Below, in pieces: positions 1 to 5,589 of a DNA stretch of 5,589 nt (positions within the stretch are counted from its first letter, which is position 1; each line of letters starts with the position of its first letter). Below the pieces are notes generated by a model. That model was not told the origin of the DNA and did no database searches. It saw only the letters and a list, made by a program, of their open reading frames with translations. The position numbers were made by a program, and so were the translations under genes. The stretch comes from Phycisphaerae bacterium (GTDB taxonomy: Bacteria > Planctomycetota > Phycisphaerae > Phycisphaerales > SM1A02), in assembly GCA_016873375.1 (NCBI GenBank), contig VGXJ01000127.1:1-5589 (forward strand), written 5' to 3'.

Positions 1-2
1 TC

Positions 3-2414
3 GGCGAGGCGCACCTTGCCGTGGGTGCGCCCGACAAGGCAGTTGAGGTCCTGGCCCGTGCCTTCGAGCGCCAGCCCACCAATGCAGCCATCGGTCGCCT
101 GTATGCCGATGCTCTGCTGACCGTGGGCGACTCCCGCAAGGCGCTCATCCTGCTCGGTGAGGCTGCAGCGGCCAATCCTGGCGATGCGGACTTGCTCAAT
201 CGATGGCTCACGGCTGAAGCAAGTCTGGGCGATCGAGGCCGTGCACTGATCGAGCGCCGCCGCCGCCTGCGTCAAGCGCCGGATGACCTTGTCAACATGC
301 GCGGCTTGGCGGTACTGCTGCTCGAACTCTCGCCCGATCCGACCACCATCCTTGATGACCAGCTCCGGCCTCGGTTCTCCATAGGCCAGTGGGAAGACAT
401 GCAGCTGGCCAACCGGGAAGACACCATCAACCGCGCGCGTGAGGCGAACCTTGCCGAGGCCAAGCTGTTGCTTGAGGCGATCCGAAAGGCCAATCCAAAC
501 GATTTGGATGCCTTGAGCGTGGAGATGCAGGGTCTCACGGCCTTGGGTGATGTGAAGGGCGCCGAGGCTGTGCTGCGTGCCGCGGAGTCGACGGTCACCC
601 GAAGCCGGCCGACGCTTTTCTTGATGCAGGCCGACTTTTTCTATCGTACGAGCAAGCCTGAGCAGGCCGAGCAGGCATTGTCGCGCGCACTCGAAGCCGC
701 CCCGGGCGATGCAGTGACGATCCGTTCGGTAGCTCGCCAACGAGCGGGTCGCGGCGAATTCGAGGCTGCACTGAAGGTCATCCAACCGCTGCTCGAGGCA
801 CAGCCCTCCAACGACGACCTTCGTGAGGCAGTGAGCTGGAACCTTGCGACCCGCAAGCCTGAGGCCGCCAGGGCGTTGCTGGCACGCGTGAAGGACAGTG
901 CCGACCGCAACGACCAATTCGCGACACGCATGGCGCAGGGCATGACCGCGCTGCAAGAGGTGATCGCCCAACAGGAGCAGGGGAATCGAGCTGGCATGGA
1001 CGCCGGCTTTGCCGAGGTCCGCGCGCGCCTCGACGAGGCTGCGAAGCTCAACCCGCGCTCGCCGATCCCGTATGTGTCGCTTGCCGAGATCTCCATGCAG
1101 ATGTACCGTCGAACGGGAGACAAGGCGTTCATCGAAACGTGCCTCAAGGCAGTCGACGCGGCGCAGCAGCTGGACCAGCTCAGTGGAGCCATCGGGCGAT
1201 TGCGCTGGATAGCGCTCGAAGCCAAGGGTGACAAGGCCGGCGCGGTGCGCGAGGCCAAGCGCACCCTTGCGACACTTCCCAAGGACTCGCGCGTCCGCAT
1301 GGACTTGGTCGATCTGCTCATTCGCACCGGCGATTCCGCAGGTGCGCGAGCCGTGCTCACGGAAGCTGTGCAGCAGTCAGCGCTCAATGCCGTATGGCTG
1401 CGACGCCTCGCCGAGATTCAGGCCGAGGCACGCCAGTGGACCGATGCGGGCCAAAGCTATGAACGCGCCTTCAGCTCCGACCGTGCAGTCGGTTCGCTCG
1501 AATTGGCTGCGCGCATGTACCTGTCCAAGGATCCACCGGATCTGCGGAGCCTGAGTGGTCTGATTCGCGCCTACCCCGAGCAGGTACGCGGCTCGATGTA
1601 CCTCCAGGGTGCACGATCTGCCGGCGAGTGCCTCAGCGGTCAGCGCGATGCAGGCCTCGTGAACTTGCGCAGCATCTATCAGGCGAACCTTGCGGCTGGG
1701 GCGGCACGCCAGCCGGTGCAGGGCTGGTTCGACATCTTGCTCCAGGTCTTCAAGGTGAAGGAGAGCAAGTCCGAGCTCGAAGCCTTTGACACGTTCGTGC
1801 GGCAGGTAGCCGATATGAAGGATCCCGAGACGCTGCGCCAGCTCGCTGCCGGATGGACACTCCTTCGCAACGCTCCCCCCGAGGTTCTATCCAAGGCCCG
1901 GGATTACGCCCAACAGTCGCTCGTCATGGCTGGAACGGATCCGGTCGCGGTGGCGATGAGCCACATGAGCCTCGGCAACGCTCTGTATCGCATGAGTGAT
2001 TGCGCGGCTGCTGCACGGGAGTTTGAGGCGGTCCTCGAAGCCTTCCCGAACCAGTTCGATGCGCTGAACAATGTTGCATACGTCGAGGCGATGTGCGGTG
2101 ATGCCCAGAAGGCCCTTGGCTATGCACGGCGTGCCATGACGATCTCACCCACAAACGTCGATGGCATGGACACGCTGGGTCTTAGCCAGCTGAAGGCGGG
2201 TGATCCGGCTGCCGCTGAGGCCACGCTGCTGCGAGGTCTTGAAGTTCGGCAGACGCCCATCATGCTGCTCCACCTCGCGATGGCTCAGGATGCCCAGGGC
2301 CGCAAGGATGCAGCTAAGGCTTCGTTGGCCAACGCGATGGTGTTGGCGAAGGACAATCCCCTGCCCGAATCCGAGGCCGCCATGGCGGTCACGCTCGAGG
2401 CGACCCTGAAGTGA
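3..2414 (+). CDS. Large TPR-repeat protein, 5'-truncated by the window edge, probable envelope polysaccharide scaffold
   Basis: The frame is open from base 3. The first in-frame start codon, GTG at 21, lies inside a TPR helix pair (residues before it read GEAHLA), so it is almost certainly not the true start. The visible part is about 800 residues, nearly all helical. TPR-like units (hydrophobic/Ala pattern, a GD or GR turn, then a second helix ending in P-x-D/N) cluster at about nt 3-300, 440-860, 1030-1500 and most clearly 1944-2390, where successive units begin FDALNNVAY, VDGMDTLGL and IMLLHLAMA. The stretch in between (about 1500-1940) is helical but poorly matches TPR. No enzymatic motif is seen. 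TPR arrays bind protein partners. Long TPR proteins occur in exopolysaccharide loci (AlgK/PelB/BcsC-like scaffolds, and PrsT of PEP-CTERM/exosortase loci), and the adjoining Wzc-like gene 16 bases downstream suggests a comparable role here. That role is inferred from context. Any signal peptide, lipobox or promoter lies upstream of the window. The TPR assignment is firm, the specific subfamily is not. Confidence 0.9.
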   Translation, partial: GEAHLAVGAPDKAVEVLARAFERQPTNAAIGRLYADALLTVGDSRKALILLGEAAAANPGDADLLNRWLTAEASLGDRGRALIERRRRLRQAPDDLVNMRGLAVLLLELSPDPTTILDDQLRPRFSIGQWEDMQLANREDTINRAREANLAEAKLLLEAIRKANPNDLDALSVEMQGLTALGDVKGAEAVLRAAESTVTRSRPTLFLMQADFFYRTSKPEQAEQALSRALEAAPGDAVTIRSVARQRAGRGEFEAALKVIQPLLEAQPSNDDLREAVSWNLATRKPEAARALLARVKDSADRNDQFATRMAQGMTALQEVIAQQEQGNRAGMDAGFAEVRARLDEAAKLNPRSPIPYVSLAEISMQMYRRTGDKAFIETCLKAVDAAQQLDQLSGAIGRLRWIALEAKGDKAGAVREAKRTLATLPKDSRVRMDLVDLLIRTGDSAGARAVLTEAVQQSALNAVWLRRLAEIQAEARQWTDAGQSYERAFSSDRAVGSLELAARMYLSKDPPDLRSLSGLIRAYPEQVRGSMYLQGARSAGECLSGQRDAGLVNLRSIYQANLAAGAARQPVQGWFDILLQVFKVKESKSELEAFDTFVRQVADMKDPETLRQLAAGWTLLRNAPPEVLSKARDYAQQSLVMAGTDPVAVAMSHMSLGNALYRMSDCAAAAREFEAVLEAFPNQFDALNNVAYVEAMCGDAQKALGYARRAMTISPTNVDGMDTLGLSQLKAGDPAAAEATLLRGLEVRQTPIMLLHLAMAQDAQGRKDAAKASLANAMVLAKDNPLPESEAAMAVTLEATLK

Positions 2415-2417
2415 ACT

Positions 2418-2422
2418 GAGGA
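2418..2422 (+). promoter_or_regulatory. Ribosome binding site of the Wzc-like gene
   Basis: GAGGA sits 8 bases before the ATG at 2431, inside the 16-base gap after the TPR stop codon. It is a good Shine-Dalgarno match at ideal spacing and supports the ATG at 2431. The tight spacing also argues for co-transcription with the TPR gene. Confidence 0.75.
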
Positions 2423-2430
2423 ACACGACC

Positions 2431-4638
2431 ATGAGCCGAGTCCCATCCCGTCCAGCCGTTGACACGCGCCGTCCAGCGTCGCGCCCGTCCGTCAACATCG
2501 ATCCGGTGCGCGTGGTGCGCGAGCACTGGAAGGGCATCTCTATGGGTGGCATCATCGGTGCTGTGCTCGGCACGATCCTCAACTTCGGCATGGGAGCCGT
2601 GTATCCGCTCTACACCGGGGAAGCGGTCTTCGAAATCCGCAACCGCATTCTCGAAGGGACCGATGCCGTCGGGCAGGACTACACGCAGGAAGAGCAGGTC
2701 GTGCGCATTGCGAATACCGAGATCGGATTCATGCTTTCGGAGCGCGTCCTAGAGCAGGTGATTGCCACGCCGGCGTTCCAGCAGACCTCGTACGGGCAGC
2801 TGTTCCTCGAGAATGGTGTACCCAACTACACCGATGCGATCCGTGAGCTCAAGGAGGACCTCTCAGCTTCGTTCGCGCGCAGCAGCCAGCTCTTCGTGCT
2901 GCGGTTCATGTGGACGGAGAAGGAAGACATCGCACCGGTACTCAACACGGTTGGCGAGACCTACATGACGCTTCGCGTGGCGGACGAGAACAAGCGCATC
3001 ACGTCGGGCAACGCCTCCATGCGAAGCCGGTCCAAGACGATCGAGTCCGAGATCAATTCGATCGACGACCAGATCAAGTCCGAGCTACGCAAGGCCGGCA
3101 TCCAGTCGTATGACGAGGACCCACAGAAGGGCCAGCGTGCCCTCGAAGCCCTGCTGCTCCGGCGTGCAGAGGTGATCCAGCAGATCCAGCTCACGCAGTC
3201 GCGTCTGGAGTCAGCTCGTGCGCGCAAGGGCGGAACCGGCATGGGGACCGAGGAAGAGGTGCGTGAAGCGCGCCGCGATGCAGCCGTGCAGGCGCTGCTG
3301 GTCGATCGTGACCGGACTCAGGCCAACTATGACGCGATCCGCGCGCGCTTCCGAGAAGGCACCCCGCAGGAAAAGGAAGCGAAGGAGTCGCTCGACAAGG
3401 TCGAGCAGCAGCTCAAGTCCCGTATTGCCGAGCAGGTCCAGCAAAACCGCTTTGCCGACGAGAAGCGCTTCGACGACGAGCTCTCGGCGGTCAAGTTGAC
3501 ACTGACGGGACTTGACCGCGAAATCAATGAGACCGAGAAGGTCCTCGTCGATCGTGCCGCGGTCGTCGCCGGCATCGAGCGCCTCAAGCGTGAGAAGGAA
3601 GGTAAGCAGGAAGAGCGCCAGGAACTCGAGCAACGCATCGCGACCAACCAGCTCCGAGCCGACCGCGCTGACGCCCAGCAGATCCTGATGCGCCCGGCCG
3701 TCGAGCCGCGCGAACCCACGTTTCCCAAGCTCAAGATCACGCTGCCCGGTGGTGCTGCGCTGGGTGTGCTGTCCGTCCTCGGACTGCTCTTCCTGCGCGA
3801 GATCACGGAACAGCGCGTGCGCTATCCGGCCGACATCGTGGGTGCGGGCAAGATCCTGGGCGTTATCCCGGATCGTCAGGACGAAGTTGGCGGGCCCGCG
3901 CAGCCCGAGTGGGCGCTGTGGAATCATCCCAATGCCTCGTTCAGCGAGGTGATGCGCCAGTTCAGCATGGAAATCTCACGTTCATGGGGTACGCCGGGTG
4001 GCGGTTCCCCGGCCAGGGGGGTGATGTTCGTCTCGGCGGGCCCTTCTGCAGGGACGACCACGATGGTCACGAACTTCGCTGCCGCTGCGGCGCATGCTGC
4101 GCGCAAGGTCCTCATCATCGATTGCAATTTCCGTCGACCGCGCATGCATGAACTGGTTGGCCTGCCCGCAGAGACACCCGGCCTGGGTGAACTGCTGCAG
4201 GGCCGCATCACGCCCGGGCAGGCCATCCGGCCCGCGGTACCCGGCATCGACATGGTCTGCGCCGGTAGCCCCGCATCGCGGATGCCCGAACTGCTCTGCA
4301 CGCTCTACACCGTCGAGGTGATCGAGCAACTGAAGGCGAACTACGATGTTGTCGTCATGGATGCACCGCCCTTGGTCGTGGCGGGCGAGTCGCTGCTCCT
4401 TGCCGACCGGGTCGGCGATCGTGTCGTGCTGGTCGTCAATGCACTCACCCAGGACAAGGGTCTGGTCTTCCGCTACGCCAGCAAGTTGCGTGAGGCAGGC
4501 GCCGAGGTCATCGGTCTCGTGCTCAATCGACCCGTGGAGGTGAAGGGTGGCCACCTGCAGCGAAATCTGCGCACCATCGCCGCGTATGGATCCGCCTCGC
4601 CTGCGATTGATGCCCCATCCACCGAGGCCACGGGTTGA
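2431..4638 (+). CDS. Wzc/ExoP-type polysaccharide co-polymerase: Wzz chain-length domain fused to a degenerate BY-kinase domain
   Basis: This is a 735-residue inner-membrane protein, close to the length of E. coli Wzc. Residues 1-35 form a basic, Pro/Arg-rich cytoplasmic tail. TM1 is about 36-58. The periplasmic region (about 59-435) contains long charged coiled-coil helices (about 190-415) and ends in the Pro-rich segment (P422, P426, P429, P432) typical of Wzz/GNVR proteins just before TM2 (about 436-455). The cytoplasmic ATPase domain (about 505-705) shows a P-loop-like GPSAGTTT at 537-544, Walker A' IIDCNFRRP at 562-570 and Walker B VVMDAPP at 641-647 (D644). In the family, such proteins set polymer length and export in Wzy-type capsule/EPS pathways, with cycles of tyrosine autophosphorylation. 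Here the P-loop Lys is Thr542, the second Walker A' Asp is Asn566, the EX2RX2R motif reads E506-x2-R509-x2-S512, and the C-terminal tail has one tyrosine (Y719) instead of a cluster. The co-polymerase role is therefore likely, while kinase activity is doubtful. The start is supported by GAGGA 8 bases upstream. Confidence 0.93.
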   Translation: MSRVPSRPAVDTRRPASRPSVNIDPVRVVREHWKGISMGGIIGAVLGTILNFGMGAVYPLYTGEAVFEIRNRILEGTDAVGQDYTQEEQVVRIANTEIGFMLSERVLEQVIATPAFQQTSYGQLFLENGVPNYTDAIRELKEDLSASFARSSQLFVLRFMWTEKEDIAPVLNTVGETYMTLRVADENKRITSGNASMRSRSKTIESEINSIDDQIKSELRKAGIQSYDEDPQKGQRALEALLLRRAEVIQQIQLTQSRLESARARKGGTGMGTEEEVREARRDAAVQALLVDRDRTQANYDAIRARFREGTPQEKEAKESLDKVEQQLKSRIAEQVQQNRFADEKRFDDELSAVKLTLTGLDREINETEKVLVDRAAVVAGIERLKREKEGKQEERQELEQRIATNQLRADRADAQQILMRPAVEPREPTFPKLKITLPGGAALGVLSVLGLLFLREITEQRVRYPADIVGAGKILGVIPDRQDEVGGPAQPEWALWNHPNASFSEVMRQFSMEISRSWGTPGGGSPARGVMFVSAGPSAGTTTMVTNFAAAAAHAARKVLIIDCNFRRPRMHELVGLPAETPGLGELLQGRITPGQAIRPAVPGIDMVCAGSPASRMPELLCTLYTVEVIEQLKANYDVVVMDAPPLVVAGESLLLADRVGDRVVLVVNALTQDKGLVFRYASKLREAGAEVIGLVLNRPVEVKGGHLQRNLRTIAAYGSASPAIDAPSTEATG

Positions 4639-4712
4639 TCCAGCAGGATCCGATCCCTGAATCACTGACGTCGTCGGTACCAGCGATCGGCGACGGCATC
4701 CTCGTAGGCGCG
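4639..4712 (+). other. Short junction between the Wzc-like gene and the transferase gene
   Basis: These 74 bases are non-coding only if the transferase starts at ATG 4713. The transferase frame stays open through the whole stretch back into the preceding gene, so it may instead encode an N-terminal extension starting at TTG 4635. No terminator (no T-tract) or convincing -35/-10 pair is seen, which fits read-through within one operon. Confidence 0.4.
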
Positions 4713-5589
4713 ATGTCAGTCCTCAACGAGACGGCACCAGTCTTCCTCGTGGCGTTCCTGATCACGCTGGTGGCCACGCCGTTCGTGCGTCTGATGGCGG
4801 TGCAGGCTGGCATCATCGACAAGCCCGACCAGCGGCGGAAGTTGCACAAGTATCCGGTCGCGTATCTCGGCGGGCTCGCCGTATTCCTGGGCGTGGTTGC
4901 GGCACTTGGCGTCTCCTACCTGTTCGTGGGCATGGGAGAGCGTGACTTCATGCCGGTGCCGTGGGAGATCTTCGCTGGCATGACCGCCATCGCATTCGTC
5001 GGGTTCCTTGACGACCTCGATTCGATGCACCCGTGGGGCAAGATCGCGGGGCAGCTCTTGGCCGCTGCGCTCCTGTGCTACTCGCCTGAGAACGCCTTTG
5101 GCACGCCGATCGCGCGCGGCCTGCTCTATCCGTTGGTGCATGGTGGGGTTGGCGAATGGCTCGCTGGTTCAACCGCCGGCATCGTGACGGAAGACGCCAT
5201 CTACTACTGGGTCGGCATCGTGCTCGTGGCCGGCATGATCCTCGGTTCCTGCAATGCAGCGAACCTGATCGATGGCCTCGATGGCCTGTTGACCGGAAGC
5301 AGCTCAATCATGGCGATCGGTTTCCTGGCCGTCGGCCTGCTGCTTGCCGCGACCCTTCCGGTCGGCGTGGAGCAAGGTCAGTTCGTCGCAGCGCGCGTGG
5401 TTCTGGCACTGGCGCTGCTCGGGGCCTTGCTCGGATTCCTGCCTTGGAACTTCAATCCGGCAGTCATCTTCCTGGGTGACTGCGGCAGCATGCTCATCGG
5501 GTACCTGCTCGCCGTCTGCATCATGATGCAGGCTCAGGAAGACAGCATCAGCCTCTTCTTCGCCGGCCTGATCATCTTCGCGCTGCCGA
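4713..5589 (+). CDS. WecA/TagO/MraY-family polyprenyl-phosphate sugar-1-phosphate transferase, 3'-truncated by the window edge
   Basis: 292 codons are visible and the frame is still open at the window end. The product is a polytopic membrane protein with about nine hydrophobic segments in view. Family motifs appear in order: the first cytoplasmic loop IDKPDQRRKLH (35-45) followed by YLGG (51-54); the Asp pair in VGFLDDLDS (D100, D101), associated with Mg2+ binding; NAANLIDGLDG at 181-191 (D187, D190), corresponding to the NxxNxxDGxDG signature; and FLGDCGSMLIG at 253-263 (D256), corresponding to the LGDxGS loop. The HIHH-type C-terminal loop that separates WecA-like from MraY-like enzymes lies beyond the window. 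The first-loop RRKLH...LGG pattern favours the WecA/TagO side over MraY. These enzymes transfer a sugar-1-phosphate, often GlcNAc-1-P, from a UDP-sugar to undecaprenyl phosphate, beginning a lipid-linked glycan; the sugar here cannot be read. ATG 4713 places a short polar leader before TM1 but has only a weak upstream purine stretch. TTG 4635, overlapping the previous stop codon and preceded by GAGG at 4624-4627, would add 26 residues. Confidence 0.92.
   Translation, partial: MSVLNETAPVFLVAFLITLVATPFVRLMAVQAGIIDKPDQRRKLHKYPVAYLGGLAVFLGVVAALGVSYLFVGMGERDFMPVPWEIFAGMTAIAFVGFLDDLDSMHPWGKIAGQLLAAALLCYSPENAFGTPIARGLLYPLVHGGVGEWLAGSTAGIVTEDAIYYWVGIVLVAGMILGSCNAANLIDGLDGLLTGSSSIMAIGFLAVGLLLAATLPVGVEQGQFVAARVVLALALLGALLGFLPWNFNPAVIFLGDCGSMLIGYLLAVCIMMQAQEDSISLFFAGLIIFALP

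Noticed and set aside
21..23. GTG at 21 as the true start of the TPR protein
   Set aside because: The frame continues upstream to the window edge and the residues before it complete a TPR helix; there is no Shine-Dalgarno sequence just before it.
641..1387. 248-codon open frame on the minus strand inside the TPR gene
   Set aside because: It is Ser/Ala/Arg-rich, shows no recognisable motif and lies wholly antisense to a convincing TPR coding sequence. Such long antisense frames are expected at high GC.
3211..3927. 238-codon minus-strand open frame with Leu-rich stretches
   Set aside because: The Leu-rich runs are the antisense reading of Glu/Lys/Gln-rich coiled-coil codons in the Wzc-like gene; there is no start context or family motif.
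3982..4665. 227-codon minus-strand open frame over the kinase-like domain
   Set aside because: It is fully antisense to clear Walker motifs, and its His/Asp/Gly-rich product resembles no known family.
4669..4695. Possible hairpin: CGTCGTCG (4669-4676) against CGGCGACG (4688-4695), 8 bp with one G-U pair and an 11-base loop
   Set aside because: It has no T-tract, is short for a terminator, and may lie within coding sequence if TTG 4635 is the start. Such stems are common by chance at this GC content.
5270..5287. Apparent short tandem repeat of TCGATGGCC
   Set aside because: It encodes the conserved IDGLDGL part of the transferase signature, so the repetition is explained by the protein motif.

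Overview
The window is a dense, single-strand (+) block of three genes from a bacterium with roughly 60-65% GC (estimated by eye). Two genes run off the window edges. The layout is that of an extracellular or capsular polysaccharide locus: a long tetratricopeptide-repeat (TPR) protein (5' end missing), a Wzc/ExoP-type fusion of a chain-length (Wzz) domain to a BY-kinase-like ATPase domain (complete), and a WecA/TagO/MraY-family polyprenyl-phosphate sugar-1-phosphate transferase (3' end missing). The gene set points to a diderm bacterium. A planctomycete (Phycisphaerae-like) or proteobacterial source would fit, but nothing in the sequence fixes the taxon and this is only a guess.

Region by region: positions 1-2414 hold the TPR gene, open from the first bases of the window, so its true start, any signal peptide and the operon promoter lie upstream. 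A 16-base gap carrying a clear Shine-Dalgarno sequence leads into the Wzc-like gene (2431-4638). Either a 74-base gap (ATG start at 4713) or a direct stop/start overlap (TTG start at 4635) leads into the PNPT-family transferase, which is still open at base 5589. No promoter, terminator, RNA gene, mobile element, CRISPR array or significant DNA repeat is visible. The longest non-coding stretch is at most 74 bases.

Inferred teamwork: the transferase would start a lipid-linked glycan on the inner face of the membrane, the Wzz-like protein would control polymer length and export through its periplasmic coiled-coil domain, and the TPR protein would act as a scaffold or assembly factor for the same envelope machinery.

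The most notable feature is the ATPase half of the Wzc-like protein. It keeps the overall BY-kinase fold signature, but the Walker A lysine is threonine, the second Walker A' aspartate is asparagine, the second arginine of the EX2RX2R oligomerisation motif is serine, and there is no C-terminal tyrosine cluster. Together these suggest a pseudokinase co-polymerase rather than an active tyrosine autokinase.
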